Below, one piece after another: positions 23,889 through 34,853 of a DNA stretch of 64,000 nt. A program made the position numbers and the translations under genes. The notes under the pieces were generated by a model, which saw only the letters and a list, made by a program, of their open reading frames with translations, was not told the origin of the DNA and did no database searches. The stretch spans positions 1,821,960 to 1,885,959 of the forward strand of contig CM055110.1 of NCBI GenBank assembly GCA_029204225.1, given 5' to 3'. This stretch comes from Diphasiastrum complanatum (lineage: Eukaryota; Streptophyta; Lycopodiopsida; Lycopodiales; Lycopodiaceae). Numbering within the stretch: the stretch's first letter is position 1; each line of letters starts with the position of its first letter.

Positions 23889-25286
23889 GTGGTTGTACAA
23901 CCACAGGCCCAGCAAATCCACACACTGGACACGTCACAATATTTTGATGTTGCGGACTTGATGGAAATAAGCGACGATGAGCCAGAAAAGGTGGAGCAAC
24001 CAAGAAGAAGTCTAACCTCTCCACTTACCACCACCACCGCCACAATAATTACTAACATCATCCCTCCACTCCTTTCACCTCCACCTCCATCTTCAGCACT
24101 GACACAACGCTTATTTTTTGGTTTAGCCTCACCATCCCACACTCCAGATCAGTACCCAACTCTCACTAACCCTGAAAAGCTCACTAAAGCAGCCAAGCGC
24201 TCGATGATAGGTCTATCCGAAATGAGTTACCACATGCATTGGTTGGTGAGCCAATATGAAGTGCTCGAGAGCAAGGTCCAACATCAAGACCAAGAAATTG
24301 TACAATATCAAAGGCTGGCCATAGAAAAAGAGGAAGAGACAATGGAAACCAGATCCGTGATGGCCGGGCATAAATCCACTTTGGAAGAGGTCCAGCAACA
24401 ACTGAAGCACCAGATGATCCAAATAGACCAAGTACGAGACGGATCATTGGGTACAATGACAGTCGATGCTCCTCTAGTCAAGCCTGAGGACATTCAATTG
24501 CAGGCCCCACAGGCCTCAGCCATCCGGATGGAGAAATACGTGCGGCTAATCCAAGAACGAGAAGCCGAAAAGAAAAATTTTCAAAACATTGTGGCCAAAC
24601 AAGAGAAGATCATCCTGGAGTCCCAGAAGTAGCTGGAAGAAACCACGAAGGCCCTACAGCAAGTCTTGGACAAGGTGAACCAATTACGGGACACGGCGTG
24701 CAAGGCCCAAGCAAGTGCTCAAGTAACGAAGTCACGGGACGATGATGGGAATGATGGAGCAGGGAATCAAGTTGGGCAAACCCACCCTTCAGATGGTAGC
24801 TCGAGATCGGGTGGCCAGAGAGCCGAGGTTGCTTCCAGAACTTTTCTCCGACCTCCTCCCACTTTTAACCCCTCCTCCTACTCTGCTTTTAACTTTTCCG
24901 AAACATTTATTCCAACTTACCTGATTCTTTCATCTTCCCTCTCTCCATCACCTCCTAGCAAAATAATGGGCCCATCAAAAGGCCCAGCTGACACCTACAA
25001 AGCCCGACGGGACGAGTTTCTCCAACAACTCCACTCCCCCGGTGCGGTGTATAACTTGCTGACCCCACCTCCTCCTAAACCTATCACCCCCGCACCCCTC
25101 TCTCCAGATCATTCCATCCCTGACCTTCCAGAAACTAGCACAAATATGGGGGGTGATGATGACTTCCTGGTGGATCAACCAGAGATAAGAAGATTCTCGC
25201 CCATGCAAGACACGAGCGCAAGTGAGCCATCGACAAGTGAGCGAACAAAAGAGAAAGATACATGCACCAAGGCCCTAGAAGTTTGA
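23889..25286 (+). pseudogene. Unknown coiled-coil protein, 466 codons with one internal stop
   Basis: One frame runs from 23889 to 25286 with a single TAG at 24630-24632 where the flanking residues (ESQK / LEETTK) continue the same heptad pattern. Residues about 95-290 are Gln/Glu/Lys-rich and predicted coiled coil by eye. The rest is Ser/Pro-rich, with a basic KGPADTYKARRDEFLQQL segment. No known domain is seen. It follows the decayed domain at 22.7-23.2 kb and was probably part of the same gene or element. Confidence 0.45.
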
Positions 25287-25305
25287 AAGAAAATACCCTC
25301 CCAAC

Positions 25306-26060
25306 ATGAGGGGAGGCAAAACAGACATCGATCAAAACCAATACTCCACCAGGGCCAAGATCATTGCCACGCTACAACCACAGCCAAAATGGCGAAATAA
25401 AGTCCTGAAGGATATCAGGCGACTTCAAGAGTATCTGAAGGCACCGGCATGGAAGCGAGTGGATCCTTTCTACATGCCACTCAAACGCAAAAACCCATGG
25501 CCGATGGAAAAGCCGCGAGTAGAGTTGGTAAATAGGCCAGTCATCCTGAGAAGTTCAGAGAGAACCACCTCGGATGATCTGAGGATGCTATTACTCGACT
25601 TCGGGCATAAATACAAATCAAGTGTTGATCTTTGCGTGTAGGAAAGTGCCGAATATTGCAGATCCATGGCCTTTCTGATGCAGCAAGATTGTTTCTGGGA
25701 TCAAGGCTTGGATCCCATCAAAATCAACCCAAATGTAGTCCTTTAGTCGGACGAAGACCATAAAATAATGGCCAGACTATACTATAGAGCGGCCTTCATG
25801 TCGTCACGCTATGTGACCATGGTGGAAGACTGGCAGGAAATGGGCTTCGTGGAGAAGATAAGAGAATATTTGGGGCCCCTCAATTTCGGAAGTAAGCTCC
25901 GCTTCTAGGTTTTTGAAGCCTTACGACGAAAGATGGGCGAATAAAAACAGACGGCACGATGACGAGGCGAGTAGGACTCGCAAGAAGTTCTCAAGAGGGC
26001 TGGTATGTAGCGGCCAATTGAAAGACTTTCAATTTGAAGAATAAGTTTTGCGGACAATAA
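25306..26060 (+). pseudogene. C-terminal continuation of the unknown protein
   Basis: In one frame, 25306-26060 gives protein-like sequence (KWRNKVLKDIRRLQEYLKA, LYYRAAFMSSRYVTMVEDW) interrupted by a few stop codons, mostly TAG. Composition and coherence suggest a decayed coding region rather than noise. Function is unknown. Confidence 0.4.
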
Positions 26061-26299
26061 GCACCTGGTTTTATGGAAGCAAACGAAGATCCACGCTTTT
26101 CCAAGTGCCAAGCGGAAGACATCACCGTTGTTGCAGTGGGTCCTGCAACAGATTAGGGGTAGATAATGTTAGCAGATTCCAGAGAATCCCCAGATGTCGA
26201 GCCAAGCTGAAGACACAAGTTATCTCTCACCCATGACCGAGGAGGTCTCAGAAGGAGGAGAGCAGAAGAAGTTGAGAGCCGAGCATGAGAGCCGAGGAA

Positions 26300-27145
26300 G
26301 TACTAGCTAGGAAGACAGTGAGTTATCTATGTGAGCCTACATGGTGTATCCCAAAGAAGGAATGACCATGTACGAGCTAGTCATATTTTCTAGGCTTTGT
26401 AAATAAATGTAGACCCCCCTTAAATTAGTTATAGTGAGCCACCTTTTGATGGTGACCTTTAGTGGAAGGGCAAATTCCACATGTAATTTCTAATTCGATG
26501 ACATTGCCACTTGGGCTCCATATGGGCAACCTTCTTACTTATTTAAGGGCCCCCCTCTCTTGTGAGGGAGCTTTGAATGTATTGTCAAATTCTCTTGAGC
26601 AAATAAAGAGGATCCTCCACGAGTTCTTGATAATTGCTAAGCTCCTTGTTCATGGCAATGTTCTTGAGTGAAATTTCTATGAGCATGCTTGAATTCCTTG
26701 GCATTGTGGATTATCTAGTTTCTTATTTTCTAGTTTCTTGCTTAGTTGTGGATTAGAATTCACTTCTTGTTTATGGAATAAGGTAGAAATCAGCATTCAA
26801 GTAAACTAAATAGGCTGGTTTGTGGTGTAGATTTTACATACTCTCTTACAGCCCAGTTCTTGATTATTCTTGAGCAATCTAAGCATCAAGAAATGAGTGT
26901 TTCTTGATTCTTAGACTGTTAAATGCTGCTAGGAATCTAGTTTCTTGTTTCTTGAATCTTGTTTCTTGTTTCAATAGTTAATTTTGTCTTTGATTATTTT
27001 TTGATTCAATAGATAGTGGTAGGATTGCTCCATGTTCTAAAACGTTGATCCTCTTGAGCTAAAGATGGTTACATGGCTGGTTTTTGCATGTACGGAACTG
27101 TGGCTCCCACTGACAGGCTGGGAAATCCATGTTGAAATTGGAGTA
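26300..27145 (+). repeat. Probable LTR with TATA-like and polyadenylation signals
   Basis: ACTTATTTAAGGGCCCCCC at about 26537 resembles a retroelement core promoter and is followed by AATAAAG at about 26601. Repeated TTTCTTG words follow. It lies just after the unknown protein remnant, consistent with the 3' LTR of a pol-less element. Boundaries were not fixed. Confidence 0.45.
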
Positions 27146-27600
27146 ACGCTTCCGCTTGTAACTGTTCTAATAAGAAGAAAAACCATAAAGTACCGTAACT
27201 AAATAAGCCAAGGCCACCCTAACCCTAGTTAATAAGTGAGAGAGATTTGGTACCCTGCGTGTGTAAGTCCAACCCGAAGATCACATAGTTATTTGATTAA
27301 TTAGAAAGTCAATAAAAGGACTTTAGGCCTTTTTGCGGGACTTTTAATGTCGTAGGGCCTAAATGTCAAGTTAGTGAATAAAGTTGGGTTTCTCTCCAAT
27401 TTTGGATGGTTTCACTCTTTTTTAAATTTAAATAATTATGGAGTCAGAAATGGACCAATAGGATTCAGAGGCCAAGGTCCTCCTCTCTACTATAAGAAGA
27501 TACCAACTCGAGTTTCCTACACATGTACATATCTCCATTTCAATAAAGCAGATTGGTTCTCTTGTGAAATTGATTTATGAATGTCCTTGCTCTTTATCAC
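27146..27600 (+). repeat. Second LTR-like leader region
   Basis: CTACTATAAGAAG at about 27488 and CAATAAAG at about 27540 again form a TATA/poly(A) pair typical of LTRs. No coding region is seen. Confidence 0.35.
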
Positions 27601-27610
27601 TTTTCCTCCA

Positions 27611-27762
27611 TCTCTCATGCTTTTATTGTGTTTGCTAATTGTTGGATCTGATTCTTATTGAGATTGCATGTTTTTATACATCTCTCATAAAAAGTATAAA
27701 AACATGCAATCTCAATAAGAATCAGATCCAACAATTAGCAAACACAATAAAAGCATGAGAGA
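27611..27762. repeat. Perfect 69-bp inverted repeat (hairpin)
   Basis: Arms 27611-27679 and 27694-27762 are exact reverse complements and the loop is 14 bp (27680-27693). The loop itself repeats the TCTCTCAT word that starts the left arm. Perfect arms imply a recent or conserved origin. It lies 165 bp from the broken end of the pectate lyase pseudogene. Confidence 0.97.
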
Positions 27763-29974
27763 GAAAGGGAGAGAGAGAAAGAGTACTCTATCTTCATTAT
27801 GGATCTTAGTGTTAAGGATCGTAGTGTTAATTCTTAGGGTTAATGGATGTTAGAATTAGATGTGGATCTTCCATTTATGCTAAAATCTGAAATATGCTAT
27901 CGCTCTCATGGGAACGAACCTACGCATGACAACATGTTTCATCAAAACCGTTGACTTCTGCTGCTCCAGGAAACCATGGAGTTGCCTCTTTACGTTCACC
28001 AGCTATAAAAAGATTTCGTTCACTTAAGATTGTGGCATGTGCACGCGCTCCAATCGCATAAAATCCCCAATTGGTATAAAGATTGTTACTGACATGGCAG
28101 TAACCCAGTCTGCAATCCAAACAGTTGTAAGGTAATCAACTACTTGTTTAGCAATGCAACTCATACGATTTATATCTTGAACTCTCGGAGGGATCATCGC
28201 GATCACAGATACTGAAGGTCGAGATTGCACATATAAGAAGGGATATAGGAAAACAACTGTCAATAGCTTCAATCCATCTTATTAACAATTCTAAATCGTG
28301 AATTTACGTGCTCATGCTTAGCTTTTTACAGCATACTTATTCAACATATTTATCCATTATAACTTTCAACAGCGTTAGTCTTAGAATACAAGGCGTACCT
28401 GCAATGAGGCATGCGCTGAAATGAGTCTCTGAACCAATTTCTATACACTATAATCCGCATATTTAGTCTTCAAAGTCATAATCAGAAGCTCCCAGTAGCA
28501 TGTTAAAATTTAAATTGGACATGTGGCGATTTGAGATTGTAACATCTGTGGAGCCTTGAACAACGGAGACTAATCCTTTGTCTGCATCAAATGAGGTGAT
28601 ATGATCTACCCACACTTTCGTGGACCCATCAAAAATGTGCACAGTGTCACTGTTGTCTATTGAATTCACTTGAAAATTGTGAAGGATCATGTTAGTCACA
28701 CCACAAAGCACCACAAGTTGTTTAGTTATAGTGACATTTACTCCTCTGCCATCGATTGTTGTGGAGTTCAATATCCATAATTTTTCGTAAAGTACAATTA
28801 GCATATCTCGTTTGAAGGTGATCCATATACCTTCGTTGTCTTTGCCACCCAAGTTTACACCATAGCGTAGAGTACTTGGTTGAGGATTTGTTGGATTGTC
28901 ATCGGAACTTGTGACTACATAGGATTGCCCATTGGCACCACCAGTCACACCTGCAGCAAAACCAAATGCGCAAGAAGGAAGTGCTCTTCCTGACCCAGAA
29001 CTTGTAAACTGGCACTTTGTACCATATGAGATATAGTCTTTGATTGTACCTGCTCACCACAATAAAAGGGCACATCATTCTGGGGAGTAACATATTGTTT
29101 TTAATTTTTCAAAATGACATAGGAAGACTTCAGTGTGTCAATATGGGTTAAGAGGATCCCATTTTCAATACGTTGTGAGTCTGACGTGTGACAGCACGAG
29201 TGACAAGTGTCAGCACGTGTGACAAGTGTCAGCATGTGATTTTCAATCTTCTAGTTTAAAGAGCAAATTTCGAACAGATCTAGCTACGGTGTAAAAGATC
29301 AAGAATATGACTGAACGAAATGGTTTCATTCTACAGGAACAATAAAATGAATTTCAATGCAGGAACCAAGAATGCCATCATGAATGGACATCTGAAAGTT
29401 CACTTGGAGGTCCGAATACTATGAACGCTTAAATTTTAATTTTGTAAAAATCATGCATGGTGCATGTCCACATGAAAAAGAAGCACATTTTAGTGTTTTT
29501 TCCTAAATGATCCATGCAAGAAAATTGCATAATGCTCTTTCACACTCTTCATCACCAAATTATATATTTTGTACAACTATATATTCCAAATAACCTTTCA
29601 AAACAATTTCAGCAGCGAATGCATGATAGTTGGGTTATCTTAATTTAAGTAAATTGCGTGGTCATAATTGGGTAGTGGGGTTATAAATGTATATCTAAAT
29701 TCTTTTGCTAACTTGCAACATGATGTTCAAGAAAAAAAAAGAAGTAAAAAATTAAGAATGGATGGTTTAAGTGTTTTTTTCATGAAAGATACATACGGTG
29801 AATTTTAATGCCTTTTCGGTTGAATATCGAATGCGGTTCACCATTTGGGTAGAAGGCCGAATGGCTCAGCAACATGCTCAATGACTCTATGCTTCAACAT
29901 TGTTCAGTGCACACTTTACCAAGTGCAGGAGAATTCTCCCCAAGTCCACCTACACAACAAACAATCCAAAATAA

Positions 29975-30375
29975 TGATGATTAACTCACAGCAAAATAGA
30001 AACAGGATCCAATTATCTATCAAACATAGTCAGAACAATCAGAACGTAAGCAAACAGAGATCATTCCATAATCAAGAACACGATGTCACTCGCAAGATCG
30101 TGCACAAAACTCATGTTTTCCATTCATATGCTATGTACATATATTCGTGTGCGAGATGCACTCCAATTTTCAAAAATGATCGACCCTACCTACGTGTCAT
30201 CAACTACGAACTGCTTCATCTTTCATGCCAAGATGAAGGCTCACCACACTCCCTTGTATCTACATTGTATGGCTACAATTGTCGTTGATGCACAAGAGAT
30301 GGTGGGTGCATGACTCCCGTCATGCACCCGGTGCTCGATGCGCAACATCGAGCACCCAGCGTTGTGCCCCCAACA
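29975..30375 (-). repeat. 3' LTR of the copia element
   Basis: The LTR starts on the minus strand with TGTTGGGGGCACAACG directly after a purine-rich AGATGGGGAT tract. It contains two adjacent perfect hairpins (30304-30329 and 30330-30356). The outer end near 29975 is approximate. Confidence 0.6.
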
Positions 30376-30544
30376 ATCCCCATCTCAATTTTAGCCATTG
30401 CCCCTCTTGGCTTCTTATAATCCCATGGCATCTCTGAGCTGAGTGAATCTATCTTTTGCCAGTGCCTTTGTCATTATATCTTCCACCATGCTCCTAGTCG
30501 AGCACTACTCAAGAATCATCCTCCCATCCTGTACTAGATCTTTG

Positions 30545-31190
30545 ACAAAATGATACTAAATGTCAATATGTTTGCTTCTCTTATGAAGCCCTCCATTCCT
30601 ACATATAAATATGCACCCTTGATTGTCATAGAAGTTGCTGATCCATAGTGCTCCTTTGCTCCTTGACACAGAGCCATTAGCTGATGATAAAGCCACAGAC
30701 TTTTGTTTGGAACTCGCCCAACTTACTGCTGCGTTTCCCATCAAGAATACATATCCACATGAAAACTTGTGATCAGCAATATCTCCCGCCCAATCTGAAT
30801 CCACGTATCCATCGATTCTGCCACAGGATCCCTGATAACACAGGCCATGCTTTGATGTGCCTTTCAAATACCTCAACACTCACTTGGCAGCCTGCCAGTG
30901 GTCTACTCCAGGATCCATCAAGTATTGGCTCAGCTTGCCTGTTGCACTTGATATATCTGGCCTTGTACATACCATGGCGTACATTAGTAATCCTTGGATC
31001 TAGTGGCGTGCCAACTGGAGAAGCATCCATCATCCCATATCTTGAAATCATGTTTATGATGTGCCTTTCTTGATTGAAGTGAATCCATCCCTCCTTTCTA
31101 CTTATGCTTATTTGGATCCCCAGGCAATAGTGTAAGTCTCCTAAGTCAAATTCTGCCTTGAGTTCCCCTTTGCACTGGTCCATAGTTTTG
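30545..31190 (-). pseudogene. copia RT C-terminus and RNase H
   Basis: From 31183 down: LKAEFDLGDLHYCLGIQI, then HIINMISRYGM (end of RT). In a second frame from 30879: YLKGTSKHGLCYQG, GYVDSDWAGDIADHK, SWASSKQKSVALSS (RNase H). The terminal segment near 30460 reads VEDIMTKALAKDRF. Frame changes separate the pieces. Confidence 0.85.
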
Positions 31191-31699
31191 ACATTATTCC
31201 CACTGTGCTACATCTTTGAAAACCTCTGCTCACGAGAAACGGCTCTATCCTCTCGTACCATACTCTAGACACTTGTCTGAGTCCATACAGCGCCTTCTTC
31301 AATTTGCACACAAGAACTCCTTGCTCAAAGCCCTCACGCTACATCATGTATACATCCTCGCTTAGGTCTCCATTCAAGAACGCGGTCTTGATGTCCAACT
31401 GATAGATCTCCATGTCGTTCAATGCATCCCATGCCAATAGGATTCTGATTGATCCAGTTCTCACAACTGGGGTGAAAGTTTCGTCAAAATCTATCCCCTC
31501 TATCTGAGTGTACCCCTTTGCGACTATCCTTGCCTTGTACCTCTCTATTCATCCATCTGCATCATATTTCATTTTGGACACCCATTTGCAGCCTATGGCC
31601 TTTCTCCCTTTTGGCAGATGTACTAGTTCCCATGCATTATTCTAATGTATGGACTTCATCTCTTCTAGCATGGCTTGGTGCCACATGCCAGAATCCTCT

Positions 31700-32968
31700 G
31701 ATTCCTAAAAGTTCACAGGCTCTGCTCCGTGCTCTTTAATCATGAAGACCATATCGTCATATCTGTGGGGTTCCCTCTTCATTCTGGAAGGCCTCCTCTC
31801 TTCCACATGCTCTGCGAGTGGACTCCCTAGTGCATTTTTCCGAGACATCTGTCCTCCGAACTCATTTCCACCACCATCTTGCTCCCGATCCTCTCCTATT
31901 GCATGTTTTGATGTGCTATCTTCAGCCATCCTTTCCAGTTGTTGAGTCCCCTCACTACTATCCGATATTAAAATCGGTTCTTTTGTCATAATTATCACAG
32001 AGCTTTCGGGCGCCTTTGTTGTGCTGCTTGCTTGAGCCTCATGATATCCTATGGAATCCTCATCAAATATGACGTCCCTGCTAACGATGAACATTTTTGT
32101 GGCTGGGTTATACATCTTGTACCCTTTCGTGCCATCAGGGTATCCGACAAAGATGCACCTCTGTCCTCAGGAATCCAATTTTTTCCTCTTCTCCTTGGGT
32201 ACATGCATGAAGGCAGCACACCCAAATACTCTCAAGTAATTGACATTGGGCTTTCTCCTGTAACACACCTCATATGGCGTTTTTCCATCTAACGCTCTGG
32301 TTGGCAACCTGTTGATGATATGGCATGTTGTCACCGCCACCTCAGCCCAAAGGAATTTTGGCAAGTCACCTTCATGCAACATGCACCTGACCATCTCCAT
32401 GATGGTCCGAGTTTTGCTGAGGGTTGTATGGAGCAGTGAATTCCCTTGAGATTCCATGGTTCTTGTAGAAGCTATTGACTTCTCTACTTCTGTATTCCCC
32501 TCTATTGTCACTTCTTATTCTTTTGATCTTTCTTCATGTTTCATTCTCGGCTACCTACTTGAAAGCCTTGAAGCTTTCCAGTGCCTGGCTCTTCTGTTTG
32601 AGTGTCCATATTCTGACCCTCCTGGAGCAATCGTCAATGAACGTAATGAAGTATCTTGATTCTCTCATTGATGTGGACTCCATCGGTCCACATACATCAC
32701 TGTGTATCAGGTTGATAACCTCGGTTGATCTGTCCATCGCTCCATCCGAAAATGGCTCTTTATGTTGCTTTCCAAATATGCAAGCTTCGCATATGTCTAT
32801 CGTTTCCTCTGGTCTGTAAATCCCCAGAGCATCTTTTCTTTGGCCATCCTCTGCAGATTGTGCCCTCCAATGTGTCCCAACCTCCAATGTGCCCTCCAAT
32901 GTGTCCCAACCTTCTATGACATACAAATTATCAAGCCCAAGTAAGGAAATAGTTCTGATACAGTTCAA
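31700..32968 (-). pseudogene. copia integrase and integrase-RT linker
   Basis: The zinc-domain end reads CEACIFGKQHKEPF, then HSDVCGPM (first Asp), FITFIDDCSRRV, IRSDNRGEY (second Asp) and YNPQQN. A frame change follows, then LWAEVAVTTCHIINRLPTRA and LRVFGCAAFMHVP. The linker to RT (32115-31705) is open. A TAG and a TGA interrupt the core. Confidence 0.85.
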
Positions 32969-33782
32969 ATTCCGTTGATAACTAGCTCCTTTCTGACGAT
33001 GGTATCTACAGCATCTATGAAATCGGTGCGTTTCTAGTGAATAGCCAATTAGAGAAGTGCCTGTTCTTGGTTAGGATGCCCCTTTCGGGAATAGCATCAT
33101 GCAGAGTTGCTTATGATTGAAAGGTGTGACATGGTTCGATCATATTGGACATATAGAATGTCTGTAAGTAGTATAGTAATTTTATAGTTTAAGGAAGACA
33201 CCTCAACTCTACAGATTGACAAATCAAGCGTGACTGGGAGAGCCAACATATTCAGGGGATACAATTTCGATGCGATGATCTACAGATAAAAGGTTAATAG
33301 TTGGAGGTTTCTTCATTTTATTTTCCACCACAGATGACGTATAAGAATATTCTTAGTATTCTTCACGAATTGAAGAAGATTGCTTGAATATAAGTAAATA
33401 CACCATGTCAACAATTTTTTGATCAAAAAACGACGCCATTTACAGAAGCTTTTGCTAATGATGAATCGATAGAGAGACAATAGCAACTAGGATTTATACA
33501 GTTTTCCATGTGGCGGTGGTGCTGTTGCAGGAAGAGAGTGCTTTCTTGGCACTTCGTAGCTGAACCATCAGATCATGGTATTCATCCTGCTCCACAAGGT
33601 AAGTCTTTGCCAAGCATAGCGCCTCTATTGCAGTATTAATCTGTGATCGACAATTGCTGTAGTCGACGACAACTGTTTCAGCTGCTCTGTGAAGAAAGTC
33701 TAATGCCTTCTCTACACTCCGTTGTTACCAGAAGGATCGCAACACAAATCGCCATCAGAAAAAAATCCACGTAATTTGTCAT

Positions 33783-34460
33783 CGTACGGCCCGGAAAAAA
33801 AATCTAATCCACACGTACGGCCGTACCGTACGGCCAAAATCTTCCGAGAATAACATTACTTAGGGGAATGCCAGAGGGATGCCTTCCTTGTTGGTTGGGG
33901 CCTGCCCTAGGGCTCCCGCCCTCGCCCCAGGGCTCCAAGCAAGAAAGGCTCTGTCAGAAGCCTTTCCTCAGTCAGAATGCCCTAAGGAGACTAATTTCCC
34001 TCTCGTAATTTCAGTTTTTACTTTTTCTTTTATGATTCTTTTGCCGTATATTTTGCACCTTCCAACTTCGAGAAGGTGCATGTCAAGAAAAGTTTCAAAA
34101 TAGAAAAAAACGGGAGGAGATGCATAGATTCCATTCTGTGAGGCGCCTCCCTTCTCTTTATTAAAAAAGTAAAATGAGATTGGGGGGGAGAGGGAAGAGA
34201 GGAAGGTCTCCGTCCAAAGGCATTCCGCCCAGGAACGGCGTCTGCCCTGAGGGTGGTAGTCCAAGGCCGTATGCCCTTCTTAGGGCATAATGCCTCAAGG
34301 AGATGTCCTTCTCTGTCATAATTTCTATTTCTACTTTCTTTTTCAATATTCTTTTGTCATAAATTTTTGTTTACATGCACATTCCAGACGGAATGTGCAT
34401 GTAAAAAAAGGTAAATCTTTCTATGTTGACCTTCTGGCAACTGGAAGGTGCATATAAACA
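33783..34460. repeat. GC-rich hairpin-bearing block of unknown origin
   Basis: The block opens with CGTACGGCC/GGCCGTACCGTACGGCC palindromic words (33783-33833). It has two related halves (about 33960-34110 and 34260-34440) sharing ATGCC(C/T)(T/C)AAGGAGA and pyrimidine-rich tracts. Each half ends in a hairpin; the second is a perfect 16-bp stem (34370-34385 / 34390-34405). It looks like a non-autonomous mobile element, class unknown. Confidence 0.5.
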
Positions 34461-34840
34461 AATTTTGCCATTAACTTTTGCTCCCATGGATTCCACTTTG
34501 GTTGAACACACTAAGTGCTATAAAACTGACTCAACCTATATGCTTAGCCACACATTAATGCATTATGGAAGCATCTAGATTGCACTAGGAAAAATCACAT
34601 AAACCATCCTCAACAACTATTCGTCACTCTAATATCGTACTTGATGACGATCTCCCTTGGTACTGTCATTGAAATGTCAAATTGACATGCTTACGTGCTT
34701 ACTAATTAGTAACTCAATGTGTTCAAGAGTTATCAAATGAAAATCGTAGATTTGAAATGTATTTGCTAAACAAAGACTCAACAAGTATCAAAGTCGAATT
34801 ACTCCATAAATGGCATCAAACATGAATGTACATATTAATA
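34461..34840. other. Intergenic, no gene recognised
   Basis: No coding or repeat signal recognised. Confidence 0.35.
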
Positions 34841-34853
34841 CACTACAACAAAA
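34841..34853 (+). mobile_element. CACTA-like transposon terminus (single end)
   Basis: CACTACAACAAAA closely resembles the terminal repeat of plant CACTA (En/Spm) transposons. Downstream, GAGGGTAATAAGGAGGCTTATAA-like words repeat near 34950 and 35000, as subterminal repeats might. No matching opposite end was found. Confidence 0.3.

Larger units (their letters stand above)
29975..32970 (-). mobile_element. Ty1/copia element inserted in pseudogene intron 1, 5' truncated
   Basis: The minus-strand order is GAG-pre-integrase, integrase, RT, RNase H, polypurine tract, 3' LTR (30375 down to about 29975). There is no gag, protease or 5' LTR. The element starts abruptly at about 32970, where pseudogene intron homology resumes. 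The insertion must postdate the duplication because the other copy lacks it. Confidence 0.85.
27927..33782 (-). pseudogene. Pectate-lyase-like pseudogene (copy 2)
   Basis: All four exons of the gene at 946-4546 are matched in order: exon 1 33782-33500, exon 2 29949-29795, exon 3 29049-28399, exon 4 28109 to about 27932. Intron sequence also matches, so this is a genomic duplication, not a retrocopy. Exon 1 lacks about 100 bp (signal-peptide exit region) and is frameshifted. Exon 2 has an in-frame TAG. Exon 3 has a 1-bp loss in the DKNM motif that creates a stop at about 28467. Exon 4 is cut off after the FDET codons. A copia element sits in intron 1. Homology starts at the ATG, so the promoter was not copied. 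Confidence 0.9.

Noticed and set aside
22401-25341. Several minus-strand ORFs opposite the unknown coiled-coil region
   Set aside because: They mirror the low-complexity plus-strand frame and carry no coherent motif.
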